Notes: a model not told the origin generated them from the letters alone. Shown: positions 1 to 12,742, counted from the first letter of the stretch. The stretch: 64,000 nucleotides of DNA from Lycium barbarum (GCF_019175385.1 NC_083346.1:55519821-55583820), one strand, 5' to 3'. Numbers and translations: made by a program.

Positions 1-731
1 AGCGAACCCTCTGACGCTTGCTGTACATAAAATTACGTCAAACTTTTTAAACCAAATCAGGTAAAATACATAGTAAATTTTTTTTTTTTGAAATATTCTT
101 TTCAGAAATATTCCTTCTCGAATCTTCCAAGCGAACAAATCTATAGTCATACACAATTCAATACACAACACAGACCAACATATCGGCTGATGGAGCCGCT
201 TACAGACTGACACACCATACCCACGACGCTGTCTGCAAAGTCTCTAACATCATACAGAAACCATAACACGCATACCAAACCCTGACTCGGCAGTCCTCCA
301 AGAGCAATTGGAGTTCGCCACCACTGCTGAAATATCTTTTATAGTGTCCTTATCTCGTCTGGGAGTACCTGCGCGGCATGAAACGCAGCCCCCAAATAAC
401 AGGGGGTCAGTACGGAATATGTACTGAGTATGTAAGGCATGGAATACAGAAAGCAGAACCATAACCGAAACCAACAGTGCCAAGAGTAAGCATATTATCC
501 AGATTACCAAATTACTTGCTTCTCAGACACAGTTCATACAGACCAATACCGATCATACAGACCGACACAGACTATACCGACCAATACAAATCATACAAGC
601 CGTACAAAACATACAAAGCATAACAAAATCATACAGAGCATACAGAATGCCGACATACTTACTTTCCAGACACAGATCACACATACCGATACCAGATGTC
701 AGAAGGAGTGTGGCACGTACAGAACGCACAG

Positions 732-1032
732 ATAAGGTCATACATCAGACGGAGTACAGAACGTACTGAATACTCAGATGATGCCATATATCGGACGGTA
801 TACAGAACGTACAGATTACTCAGATGGTGTCATATATCGGATGGAATACAGAACATACAGATTACTCAGCTAATGTCATATGTCGGACGGAATACAGAAC
901 GTACAGATTACTCAGATGGTGTCATATATCAGACGGAATACAGAACGTACAGATTACTCAGATAATGTCATATATCGGACGGAATACAGAATGTACAAAT
1001 TACTCAGATGATGTCAGAACATACTGAATACT
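732..1032. repeat. 46-bp minisatellite inside L0
   Basis: About six tandem copies of a 46-bp unit containing CGGACGGAATACAGAACGTA and ATTACTCAGAT follow each other, with 1-5 changes per copy and partial copies at both ends. The unit is not a multiple of three, so the open frames across it are not a real protein repeat. There are no unique spacers. Confidence 0.85.
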
Positions 1033-1059
1033 CAGAATCGTATGTCACATATGCGTATA

Positions 1060-1410
1060 ACAGAACCCGGCCCTGTGATAAGGGACGCGGTAAACAGAAT
1101 CATCATATATCAAATTCATGTATCATATATGCATATATCAGAACCCGACCCTCCAGTGAGGGGTGCAGTAACAGAGCCCGGCCCTCTAGTACGGGACGCG
1201 GTGAACAGACAGATCATATGCCATCCTGGCCACCACCCTATATCATCATATCATCATACCATATAATAGAGCCCGGCCCGCCTATGAGGGATGCGGTGAA
1301 CAATGCAGAGGAATGCGCACAATAACAGAACCTGGCCCGGGACGCAGTGAATCATATCGTAGCGGACACACGAGGACATAACAGAACCTGGCCCGGGACG
1401 CAGTGAAAGA
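1060..1410. repeat. GGCCGGG-type tandem array in L0
   Basis: Five to six irregular copies of a unit with core cagaacccggccct then gggacgcggtgaac are present. On the minus strand this matches the array CACCGAGTCCCTC...GGGCCGGGTA in solo LTR X (21315-21712). Copy number and spacing differ between the two LTRs. Confidence 0.7.
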
Positions 1411-1795
1411 TACATTGAGTCATGCACGAGCAGAGTCGTGAGAAACCACATGCATAGGAATCAAGACTCGACAGACCAGTATACCTACCGATACCTGGGG
1501 GCTCGGAACAGATTTCAGGTCAATCCGACGTAGTATGAGAAAGTTACGTGCGTTCGAAGTACAGAACGCTTTATAAGCGTTTCAGAAGCCTTTTTCGGGG
1601 AAACAGAGTCATAGTCATATCAGACACCTTCAGATGTCCATACGAATCAGATCAAATAGAGATTTTGGAACCCTATGTACATACAGAAAGACCATGAACG
1701 TTTTTTGTACCGGAACCTCTTCGGACACTTCTAAACAGTCCGATGTCGCAAACAAAAGTTAGAGACGCTAAAGCTTACAGAGAACATTCATATTG

Positions 1796-2130
1796 GATAC
1801 TCACATCAGAGTACTTATATCAGAATACTCATAGTAAATTACTGATAATAGAACACTTACATCAGAAATCATGTTTCAGAATGCTTATATCGACTACTTA
1901 TTTCAGAAGACTCATATCATAATACTTTATCCGGACACTTATACCAAAGCACTTACGTCAGATTTCTTATATCAAAATACTCATATCGAAATACTTATAT
2001 CAAGGACTAACATTAAAACACTTATATCAAAATATTTATATCAAAATACTCACGTCAGAATATTTAAATCAAAATACGAATATCAGGATGCTTATATCAA
2101 GTACTTATATCCAATTACTTATATCCGAGG
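1796..2130. repeat. Degenerate short tandem repeat (about 15-16 bp) in L0
   Basis: Many imperfect copies of a unit like CTTATATCAGAATACT run through this stretch. It is AT-rich, lies inside the LTR and has no counterpart of this length in X, so it is an expansion private to L0. Confidence 0.65.
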
Positions 2131-3401
2131 GTGAGCCAGAATCATAAACTCAGAGCAAGAAGTGACTTAGAATCATAACCAGTCTCAGAATCAGAGAACA
2201 GAGTTACCCCAAAGCAGCATATCACATCATACCTTACCTGGCTCTAGGACATGCCAGAGAATGAAAGGGTAAGCCTTACATACCTGCGCCGCGACCAACT
2301 AGTTACGCTTGTGCCTCCAACTTGTTAATCTACATTCAAGAGGATTCATCCATTCATTAGATTCGTTGTCACATACTTGCCCTAATCTTTCAAACACATT
2401 CATTTATATTCTGCCGGAATTTCGGCAGCATCTCCCCTGTAAATGTACCAACCCCGAGAATATGGCTCGGCCCAATTCAGCAACAACAATCCAGGAATTC
2501 AACCCGGCCAAACCAACAACAATACCAACAACATCAATAAGATGTTCAAAACACATTCTAACATTAGTAGCTCTTTTATATACAATTCGACAATATTCCG
2601 TTTTCATTCAAATCAACCGCATACGATCGAACCAACATCAATATTCGTACACTCAAGTACTAATCCAAAACACTTAAACAAGATTCAAAAACACTTCGGA
2701 CAACCCACAAAATGTTCAAATCAGCCCATCCAATACACAAGCAAATCCGAAATCTTCCAAGTCCAAGAAAACATCAACAATACATTTCTTTTCTTCCAAA
2801 TTCATCAACTACACTAACAATCCATAATTTAACAACATTAGTCTTACAAATACAAGAAACAATATTAAGATCACATCAGGTACCAAAACAGCCCACATGA
2901 TTTCAACTTCACTTTGAACCATTAAGCCTTCATTTTACAACATAGAATCTACAACACAACAACCCAAACATACTAAATAAAATTAATTCATTCCTTGACA
3001 CACAAAACAGTCCATTTTCGGCTAGCCCTTCAACACACAATTCCCATGGTTGCTCATTCATTCCTTCACACTACAACACATTCAAACATGCTAAATACAA
3101 TTCATTCTTCATTCCTCCACACTACTACATACATACGGCCAACACTTCCACATGCATAATTTCATTAATTGCTTTCATTTCCACATACCACAACATGTGC
3201 AAACCATCCATAAAACACATAAAGAAAATCAAACCTCACCTTTTTCCTTCACCCTTTCTAATCGGCTAGACTTGTTCATAACCACAACGAACGATTTTGT
3301 TGCTCCAACAACCGCTCCACGTTGATGAGGACCTTCTAATTGATATGAGAGCTAGAAGGAACAAATTTTTCATGACCATTTTATGGGGCTGGTTCGGCCA
3401 G

Positions 3402-3420
3402 CCCCCCCCCCCCCCCCCCC
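3402..3420. repeat. Poly-C run in L0
   Basis: Nineteen consecutive C bases. Runs like this are prone to length error in sequencing and assembly. Confidence 0.9.
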
Positions 3421-3506
3421 TCCTAGCCGTTTTCTCCTTTTTTTTTTTTCATATTTCTTGAAACTTCTAGGAAATGAAATGGTGAAGTGTCTTGCCCTTC
3501 ATGACT

Positions 3507-3510
<4 letters not shown>

Positions 3511-3538
<28 letters not shown>
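3511..3538. repeat. TA microsatellite in L0
   Basis: A run of about 14 TA dinucleotides inside the LTR. Confidence 0.9.
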
Positions 3539-3542
<4 letters not shown>

Positions 3543-3967
3543 AGGCACATGGTGGTCACATGCCACTTAATCTTCCACCAAACTTTCTCAATTTTTCTAG
3601 ATTATGCCCAAGAGATGAAAATAATAGAGATGACTTAAGCTTTCATCCTTTGTGTCCATATAGAGTTTTCACATGTGGCCCTATGGCCCACACCTCACAC
3701 ATGGCCACATATGGCCATTTTCATGAATTTAAGTTTCCATAATTTCACTTCTAGCCCTTAATGTTTCATAAAATGCCTAACTTTCCATAATTCACTTTTG
3801 ACCCCAAATTTTTCTTATTCCAATTTTATCCTTAACACTCCATGCCAATGAAAATATGAATATGCAACTTATGCATTTTTAACAAAAATCGAAAAAAATT
3901 AGAACCTTATCCTTAACTTGTCGCAATCGACTTAGAATATTCCAACGTACCAAGTACGGGATATAAC

Positions 3968-6534
3968 ATCTGCGCCGACAGTATTTATGGATTTGATGAA
4001 CAATGTATTCAGGCCTTTTCTGGATCTATTCGTGATTGTATTCATCGATGATATCTTGGTGTATTCTAGATCCGAGGCCGAACATGCAGATCATTTGCGT
4101 ATTGTCCTCGGAGTTCTTCGAACTCGAGCGTTGTTTGCGAAATTTTCCAAATATGAGTTTTAGTTGAACTCAGTGTTGTTTCTGGGGCATATTATTGCAG
4201 CTGATGGTATTCGAGTGGATAGCCAAAAGATTGAGGCCGTGAAGACTTGGCCAAGGCCCATGACTCCTACGGAGGTTCGTAGCTTTCTGGGCTTAGTAGG
4301 ATATTACAGGAGATTCGTTGAGGGTTTCTCTTCCATTTCTACACCACTCACAAAGTTGACTCAGAAATCAGCTAAGTTTCAATGGACAGACGCTTGCGAA
4401 CGTAGTTTCCAAGAGTTGAAAGACAGATTGACTTCTGCCCCAGTCTTGACACTCCGAGAGGGATTGGAAGGATATGTTGTTTATTGTGATGCTTCAGGCG
4501 TCGGGCTAGGCTGTGTATTGATGCAAAATGGTAAAGTGATTGCGTATGCTTCAAGGCAATTACGGAAACATGAACGGAATTACCCAACACATGATTTAGA
4601 ATTAGCTGCGGTGGTCCATGCATTAAAGATATGGAGACATTATTTATATAGTGTCCATGTGGATATTTATACAGATCATAAGAGTCTCCAGTATATTTAC
4701 AAGCAGAAAGAGTTGAATTTGCGGCAACGACGGTGGCTGGAATTGTTAAAAGATTTTGATGTTGATGTCTTGTATCACCCCGGAAACGCAAATGTTGTGG
4801 CTGATGCTCTTAGCCGCAAGTCTATGGGGAGTTTATGTGATGTACGATGAGGAAAGAGGGAAATGACTCATGAGCTCCAGCAGTTAGCTAGTCTAGGAGT
4901 CCGAGTGGTGGATTCCGGTAGCCGGGGAACTACTATTCAGAATTCAGCAGTTTTATCGCTAGTAGCGAAAGTGAAGGTGCGACAATATGAAGATGCCATG
5001 CTAGTGCAGTGCAGGGATGCCCTTCCTCAGAGAGAGGAGTCATCATTTGACATTTCAGGAGACGGAGTTCTCCGATGTCAAGGAAGGTTATGTGTCCCCG
5101 ATGTGGCAGGTCTACGCCACCAAATATTGAGAGAAGCTCATTGCTCCCGTTATTCTATCCACCCCGGAGCGACGAAAATGTATCATGATCTTAAGTCTAT
5201 GTATTGGTGGAATGGGATGAAAAAAGATGTAGCAGAATTCGTAGCCCAATGCCCCAACTGTCAACAAGTGAAAATAGAGCACCAAAAGCCGGGCGGACTG
5301 TTGCAAGCTATAGAAATCCCAACTTAGAAGTAGGAAGTGATTAATATGGACTTCATTACAGGGTTACCCTGTTCTCGACGTAAACATGATTCTATATGGG
5401 TGATTGTGGATAGACTCACCAAGTCAACCCATTTCCTACCGGTCAGGATGACCTATATGGCAGAAGACTATGCCAAGCTTTACCTTAAGGAGATAGTGAG
5501 ACTCCATGGTGTTCCAGTAACTATCATCTCCGATAGAGGGACTCAGTTTACAGCTAAATTTTAGGAGTCTTTCCAAGAGGGTTTAGGGACCCGAGTTAGC
5601 CTTAGCACGGCATTTCATCCACAGACTGATGGGCAAGCTGAACGCACCATCCAGACTCTCGAAGATATGTTAAGGGCATGTATGATAGATTTTGGAGGAA
5701 GTTGGGATGATCATTTGCCACTCATTGAATTTGCTTACAATAATAGTTATCATTCTAGCATTCAAATGGCACCATATGAGGCTTTATATGGGCGAAAATG
5801 TAGATCCCCAATTGGGTGGTTTGAAACTGGAGAAGCTAAATTGATAGGTCCATACTTGGTCCAACAAGCCATAGAGAAAGTCAAGCTCATACAAGATCAG
5901 TTGCTAGCGGCCCAAAGTCGTCAGAAGTCCTATGTGGATAATCGTCGAAGGGACTTGGAGTTCCAAATTAAAGATCGGGTATTCTTGAAGGTGTCGCCAA
6001 TGAAAGGCGTTATGAGATTTGGCAAAAAGGGGAAGCTTAGTCCCCGGTATATAGGGCCTTATGAGATTATGCGCAAAATAGGCAAGGTGTCCTATGAGTT
6101 AGATCTACCTCCAGATTTGGAGTCAGTCCATCCAGTTTTCCATGTCGATGCTTCGTAAATGTGTTGGAGATCCTACGAGGATCGTCCCAGTAAATGATGT
6201 TCAAGTGACAGAAAAGTTAACTTATGAAGAGATACCCATTGCCATATTAGACAGGCAAGTACGGAGGCTTAGAAACAAAGAAGTGGCCTCAGTTAAAGTT
6301 CTGTGGAGGAATAACAATCGAGAGGAAATGACATGGGAAGCGGAACAGAATATGCGATCCAAATACCCACATTTATTTCAGCCTTTGGACGAGTGCCAAG
6401 ATGAGACATCGAAATCACAAGGTATGTATGTTTTCCTTTTATGCTTTTGGGTCGTGTGTGGCCAAATTTTAAGTGCTATTGTGTTGTGGCCCTATGAGGC
6501 ATCGATATTATGGGTTGTTGTGACAGGTTGGTAG
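3968..6534 (+). pseudogene. pol: E0 pol remnant: partial RT, RNase H, integrase, chromodomain tail
   Basis: This is the 3' half of a Ty3/gypsy chromovirus polyprotein, cut at its left end by L0. Visible in order are an RT palm piece with FIDDILVYS (about 4041-4067), RNase H with YCDASG near 4480, the integrase zinc-binding HHCC region (about 5140-5270), the core aspartates in MDFITGLP (5347) and DRGTQF (5533), the GPY/F region RYIGPYEI (about 6045) and a chromodomain-like end [15 protein letters not shown] (about 6303). It is dead: stop codons replace tryptophan at about 4160, 5324 and 5562, another stop lies at 4848, and a 2-nt loss near 6147 shifts frame in FHVSMLRK. The usual stop after the ETSKS end is also lost. 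Gag and protease are not in the window. It is closest in sequence to E1 pol. Confidence 0.9.
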
Positions 6535-6589
6535 TGCCATATTATAGGGGAAACTCTGGCAAACTTTTTGTAGAATTCTTGAGCACTTT

Positions 6590-6625
6590 AACATTCGAGG
6601 ACGAATGTTCTTAAGGGGGGGAGAA
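6590..6625 (+). promoter_or_regulatory. E0 pre-PPT hairpin and polypurine tract
   Basis: The inverted repeat AACATTCG-agga-CGAATGTT (6590-6609) is followed by the purine run aaggggggggagaa ending at 6625, directly against the 3' LTR. The purine tract is the expected primer for plus-strand DNA synthesis. Confidence 0.8.
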
Positions 6626-8199
6626 TGTTACACCTCGGAAATTTTTCGTTGGTACGCAAGTGAACGAACTAGTGAGGAACGATATTTGATGACCCTAGTT
6701 GAGATTTTAAAGATGTTAGAGATGAGGGAAGAGGATTTCCAAGAGAAGGCGAAAGCATTTGATAAGTATCGAGAAGGAATTATGAGTAACGAGTTAGCAA
6801 GGACTTAATGATGCCTTGGAGAAGAGTTATAATGTCCCTTAGATCGATAATGAAGTGTTGAACAAGTGTTAAAAAGGTTCCATAAGGATCGGAGATCAAA
6901 AAAAGTGACGAGAATAAGTTCAGTGAACTGATGGGTTATACGGCTCATTATACGGACCGTATAATGTTATACGGACCGTATAATGGATCGTAAAACCATC
7001 ACAGAGAAGGTTGCTTGCTGGTGGGATTATACGGTCAATTATACGGACCGTATAAATTTATACGGACCGTATAACGAGACAGTAAAATGGTCACAGTGAA
7101 GGGGTGCAAGGCAGCCCCATTGCACGGATGATTATACGGACCGTATAATGGTCTGTGTAATGGGTCCCGACAGATCAGCTGTATGTCATTAAATAAGGGA
7201 CCAAGTTCACAAAATCATTTCCACATTTCTTTCCTCTCTCTAAAACCTCTCTCTACATTTATTATACAAGATTTCAAGGATTATTAGCCATCAACAACAT
7301 CAAATAAGGGAATCAAGAGTAAGAACCCATCAAAGATCATCTAAAGTCAAGAAAGCCTCTGCAGATGGTACGGATAACCCTGATGCCTTGGTAGGGCCAG
7401 GTATGTATGATCTTGAGCCTTGGTTGGCCAAGTATGTATGAAACACCGAACCTTCATGGTCGGGCAAGTTATGTATATGTATGTATATATGTGAGTACGT
7501 TATGTATATGAGATGTAAATGATTATGAGAGTAATTAAGTACGGATGCGGATGTATGTATACGGATACGCAGTAGAAACAGAATGCCCCTATGGAAAGCA
7601 AGTAAGTGCCATGATGATGATATTGTTGTCTCCCCTCCTATGTTACTGCCTAAGTTGTCTATTATGCTTCTATATTGATGTTGATCATGCTTTACATACT
7701 TAGTACATTCTTCGTACTGACGTCCTTTTGTTTGTGGACGCTGCGTCATGCCCGCAGGTGCACAGGGAGACAGACTGGACTCATAGTTGCTTATTCAGAG
7801 ATTGCATAGCAGAGCTCCATCTCATTCGGAGCCATAGCTTTTGGGTACTTATTCTTTTGTGTACATAGTTATGGGCATAGCGGGGTCCTGTCCCGCTCAT
7901 GTGATATGCTATACTCTTAGAGGCTCGTAGTCACGTGTATGTGGTTAGTTATGTCTGGCCTTGTCGGCCTATAATTTTTATATCATTTTGTTGGCCTCGT
8001 CGGCCCATGTACATGGTTGTGGCATAGCTGCCTATGATGATTAAAGATGTTGTCGTCCAATGGGACTAGTATGATTGATGCTTAGAGATGTATGATTAAT
8101 GATGTGGCTCACCTAGATGCAAGCATAAGTATAAGTTAAAGGGTGCCCGGGTGGACTAGTACCGGGTGCTCGTCGAGGCCCCCTAGGAGGGTCGTGACA
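6626..8199 (+). repeat. E0 3' LTR (internally deleted)
   Basis: It starts TGTTACACCTCGG right after the polypurine tract and ends GGTCGTGACA at 8199. At 1574 bp it is about 870 bp shorter than the related E1 LTR. Alignment by eye places one deletion near 7350-7365, where the leader text joins directly to the downstream text ggtacggataaccctga. Five TATACGGACCGTATA-type palindromes lie at 6938-7166, a TATA-like ttaaataaggg near 7188, and the double-hairpin block at 7700-7759. Confidence 0.85.
6938..7166. repeat. Palindrome cluster TTATACGGACCGTATAA in E0 LTR
   Basis: About five near-perfect copies of an odd-centred palindrome with 8-bp arms (TTATACGG and CCGTATAA) lie in 230 bp, just upstream of the putative TATA box. 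Equivalent clusters occur in S1, E1, E2 and E4. Confidence 0.85.
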
Positions 8200-8201
8200 A
8201 G

Positions 8202-8448
8202 TGACAAGGGGTCTGACCTCTAGCGACCGAACACCCCTATACTCGTGTCTGAAATATACTGAACATCAATGGCCCATGAATGGCATAACTAATCTCATTA
8301 AAAGGAAACATCAGAACTCTGTACAATCTGCATAGATATATACACAATCATGCGGAAGAACAGTGCAAGCCAACTAGGCTGCTACATATATTGTACACAA
8401 AAGAATAGAAGCCGACAAGCCTACATCGTCTGACTAATACATGCAACT
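8202..8448 (-). repeat. L1: minus-strand LTR fragment, 3' part
   Basis: This is the continuation of the LTR at 11624-13488, separated from it by solo LTR S1. The probable minus-strand end is at 8202 (plus strand TGACAAGGGG), abutting the E0 LTR. The exact junction between E0 and L1 is unresolved because TGACA occurs twice in a few bases. No coding sequence is visible. Confidence 0.5.
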
Positions 8449-9070
8449 TATCACGGCCCAACTAGGGGCCGCGACGGGTACCCGGGCTATCCACCGAGCA
8501 CCGATCATTCTGCTACTTATCATACTCGTTAAACGTTTAATCATCAAATTCATACTCAAATCATAGGAAAAATCTTTTTTCATTTGGAAACATAATTACC
8601 TTTATATACATAAGCCCTTCGGCTATCAAAATAATATACACGTACATATATACATATATATGTGCTTACCAAAATCGTGAGACCATACTACCCACACATA
8701 CGTATCTATGAGCCTGTACTAGAATATTAGACATATGGATGGGAAAGGACCCCGTCGTGCCCAAAACATACTGGTACACAAAATGGTAAATCAATGGCAC
8801 CTCCGGAATAATGGAGTGCTTTCAAAATGCTGCTTATCGGCTTCTATAAATTTGGGTCGCCTCCCTGTCTACCTGTGGGCATGAACATAGCGTCCAAAGA
8901 AAATGGACGTCAGTACGAATATTGTACTGAGTATGTAAGGCATGAATGAAATAAACATGATAGAGAATCATAAGACATAACATGCATAACTTTTGAGGGA
9001 GGATAGCTTTCGAGCCTATATCATATATTATCACGGTACATGTATCATCATAGCTCATACATCGTCATAT

Positions 9071-9075
<5 letters not shown>

Positions 9076-9113
<38 letters not shown>
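9076..9113. repeat. TA microsatellite in S1
   Basis: About 19 TA dinucleotides within the solo LTR. Confidence 0.9.
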
Positions 9114-9115
<2 letters not shown>

Positions 9116-11119
9116 TAACACCGCATCTGCTCATACATATTAAACGTTATCCGTATACGGCCACGTAGTGGCTTGACAATATCACATACATATCCTCCGG
9201 GCTTTTCCTATATATATCATATTCATGCCTACATCTTATACATATTCATATCATACACGTATTCATATCATATACATATTCATATCATATACATACCTCG
9301 CCAACCAAGGCTTCAAGGTTACACATACCTGGCCAACCAAGGCTTCAGGGTTATATCTACCCAACTGCAGTGGTGCGCGCGTGTTACATAAATATATGCA
9401 TATTCTACCTGGCCTTATAAGCTCGAGGTTTCATAATAGCCATACATAGGCACATACATACATAAAAGCCCATAAATATCTTTAACGTCATCATTATCAT
9501 CATCACTATTAATATCGTCATTATCATCATCACATATATCTCATAAACTTATCATAACTTTTCATAGAGCATACATTTGGATTTAAAGACAATCTATGAA
9601 AATCGCATCGTATCCGTAGCATGAACTTCGTAATAATATCGCATAATAGACTTTATCATCTCTAACTTGGGCTCATCATTACTATCACCGTATCTATGGC
9701 ATATCTCCTATCTTAATCTCATATGGAACCCCTTATTAACATAGGCTCGTAACTTTTCGGAACATTGGTCATAGGACAGGTATTAGAGCTTATAGTCAAT
9801 ATATAACAATGTCGGGGTGACATAACGTCGAGAGCCCCCGATTCCATTATGGAGCATTCATAAGCATTATGCCTCACCTTGAAGGAATTAGCATATAAGG
9901 TGAGTGTAGTTAATGAACATCATCAATGGATCGTAATATGGATCGTTAGCCTTGTAAAGCTATAATATTATATGCTTTAGAATCTTTAGACTTAGACTCA
10001 TCATCATCATTACCGCATTTGTAACATACCTCTTATCTTATCCCATATGGCTATTCATAAACATAGGCTCTTAGTTTTTCGGAAGGTAGGAAAGTCATGG
10101 AGAGGTAAGGGAAATACTATCATAGCATCATTAGCTTTGTAGGAATATCATATCATGAGCTTTATGACTTCTAGACTTACATTCATCATCGGTATCGTCG
10201 TATTCGTAACGTATCTCTTTTCTTTGTCTCATATGAAGTTCTTTATACTCGCAGATTCATAGTTCCCAATATTTAGGAAAATCGTAGAGAGATAAGAGGA
10301 TTCATACCATATGATTCATGCCTTATAAAGAAAGGACTAGCCTTACATACCTCTTTCGTTTAACAATTTCCATCGCTTGGTTGTTCTCCTTCAATGCTCA
10401 CGTTTCTACCTTCAAGAGAATTCGCATTCACATTAGCTAATCGATTACATGAACGTGCTTACTAAAGCTGGAGAAAATTGGGCAGCATTTCCTTTGTTTA
10501 TACAACCTTTCCCATATTGTATATCAACTCCCAAACATTCATAATAACGTTCACAATATTATAACCATTAATCGTCATTCATCTACATTACCCTCATTTC
10601 ACAATTTCACTTCAATTCATCCATAATCATGGTCATAGTATACTAGCACGTTTTCTTGCATATAATGCTTATCCCGTGTTCTCAATATTATTTATAATAT
10701 AACTATATCACCACACATCAATAATCGTGACTCAATTCAAATTATAACTCGAAATGACACTATTCACACTTTCATAACCCATTTTCTATATCCTTTCACA
10801 ACCCAAGTGTTTCAACTTTCAAATACCTTAAATAACATGTAAATACCATAAAACATACCTTAGATGGTGTGGGAATGAACCTTGAGTGCAAACACTTCAC
10901 TTGAGCAAAACCCTAGTTTCACCTTCACTTGGATTCCTTGTCTTGGATGAACTTTAATGAGTTTCTTACATTTGATTCACTTAGTTTGATGTAATTGATC
11001 ATAATACCCCTTGAATTCTTGTTGGAGAAGTGTAGAGAGATGTTTTAGAGAGAAGGGGTGTGAAGGGAAATGAAATGAAATGAACTTGGTCCCTCATTAA
11101 ATACACACAATTCTGTCCC

Positions 11120-11275
11120 GACCCATTTATACGGACACACATACGGTCCGTACAATTTATACGGTCCGTATGTGTGACCGTATAATGGTTCCAGTGAACA
11201 CTGCCCGTCTTGGCTAAATATACGGCCACACCTACGGTCCGTATATTTTGTACGGTCAGTATAATGGACCTTACA
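11120..11275. repeat. Palindrome cluster (ACGGTCCGTA) in S1
   Basis: Several copies of TACGGTCCGTA and half-sites lie in the 5' part of the LTR (minus orientation), upstream of a TATA-like stretch; this is the same architecture as in E0, E1, E2 and E4. Confidence 0.8.
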
Positions 11276-12742
11276 ATCCAGAGTTTTTCAAAAATCATTT
11301 TCGTTGACTCGTTTGATCTCCGATCCTTATAAAACCTTCTTGACACTTGTTTATCACTTCATTAAAAATCTAGGGGATGTTATAATTCTTCTCCAAAGCA
11401 TTATTAAGTCATCGTTAATTCGTTATTCGTAAATCCTATCCGATACATCTCGTATGTCTTGCCTCCTCTTGGCAACTTTCTTCTCTTACTTCGAATTTCT
11501 TTGAAATCTCATTTAGAATCATAAAATGTTCTTTCTTACTTATCAAAACATCGCATACGTCGTAACCTTCGTCATTATATTAACTGTGCATGAACGAAAA
11601 AAATTTCGAGGTGTAACACAATTGTCTACAGACCTCTAATGGAATAAAATCTGTAGAAAGGACAGGACAGGGCCCCGTCATACCCATATGCATACACATC
11701 TCAAAAGAGGCATACCAAAACTGACTGTAGCTCCTGATCGAATGGATCGTACTGACCACTGCTAAATCTAGAGGTCCTACTGAGCTGGATCACCTGTCTG
11801 TCTCCCTGTACCTGCAGGCATGAACGCAGCCCCCCGAGCAACGGGGAGTCAGTACGGATAATGTACTAAGCATGTAAAGCATAAGAGCAACATAGTATAT
11901 ATATACACATGGGAATCATGAATAATATCTGAACTCATAAGCTGAAATGACTGACTGCATGTACTTGTATGAACTAGTATCTGCATGAATCTGCATATCT
12001 AACAATGCCTCTGTGGGCGCATAATACGCATGCTCATGCCTATCAATGAAGGTCATGCATCTATATATAAGTGCATATATAACTTCTGATATATGCGCGT
12101 ATATAACTCTTGTTTCTTTTTCTCATATCGTATCGGCCTTTGTGCGACCATCATCATGGACATTGCTGTGATACTTGCAGCCTGATTCTCATATCATCAT
12201 ATTAGTACACCAACTGATCAGGTGGCAATGCGTATATAACACCTGCTCCTTTTCATACCCCATATACATATAATACTTATGTATATAACGCCTTCTGGTC
12301 ACGGGTCAACACACACATATATATATTGAATGTAATGCATGAATAACTGTATACATAAAACTGGACCCATGAACAGAAGGAATAATCGTAAAGGGGTACA
12401 TAAACATCAAAGACTGTAATACTCCTAATACTTCTAAGAGTAGAGTAATGTGGATTCGTTTACTCGCTTATTAGATCGTATCATAGGATTATGCCAAAAG
12501 AAGAAAAGGGTAGCTTAACATACCTCGACGTATATCAAATCGACCAACTCCTACTTCTCGACTTGTAAATCTACAATTAAGACAACATAGACCTTTATTA
12601 GACTAGGTACTTCACTTGCTAACCTCCTTTTGATGCATAGAGGGCTTAACGAATTGTGAACAACATTTCTCTCATAAGCTTAACAACTCTTCAACTTCTC
12701 ATTCGATCCCACATCAACTACAATACTCACATCAACAATGAC

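Larger units (their letters stand above)
1..3967 (-). mobile_element. L0: minus-strand LTR, truncated by the window start, inserted in E0 pol
   Basis: Read on the minus strand, the sequence begins at 3967 with TGTTATATCCCGTACTTGG, the same kind of LTR start as in X, E3 and E5, and it runs to the window edge. The first 60 bases of the window match, in reverse, the last 150 bases of solo LTR X (aagtctaaaaagat then gggttcgct). Immediately right of 3967 the pol of E0 begins in mid reverse transcriptase, so this is an insertion. It holds the conserved double-hairpin block at 367-428 and several tandem arrays that make it longer than its relative X (at least 3967 against 2965 bp). It could be a solo LTR or the 5' LTR of a minus-strand element extending left; the window does not show which. 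The expected target duplication is TCTGC (3968-3972). There is no gene inside; short open frames here are chance. Confidence 0.8.
8449..11618 (-). mobile_element. S1: solo LTR, minus strand
   Basis: A complete LTR of about 3.17 kb with no internal element. Read on the minus strand it starts TGTTACACCTCGAAAT at 11618 and ends at 8449 with the expected GGGCCGTGA-A end (last bases mutated). Flanks are CAACT (8444-8448) and CAATT (11619-11623), a 5-bp target duplication with one change. It contains the double-hairpin block at 8871-8931, a TA run, a palindrome cluster near 11120-11275 and a donor-like CTAAGGTATGT (minus) near 10857. It inserted into L1. Solo LTRs of this kind arise by recombination between the two LTRs of a full element. 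Confidence 0.75.

Noticed and set aside
732..1032. CRISPR-like array
   Set aside because: The copies are contiguous with no unique spacers, in plant LTR DNA.
8200..8206. Exact E0/L1 junction and a duplication for E0
   Set aside because: TGACA occurs twice within a few bases and the left end of E0 is out of view, so the junction cannot be decided.
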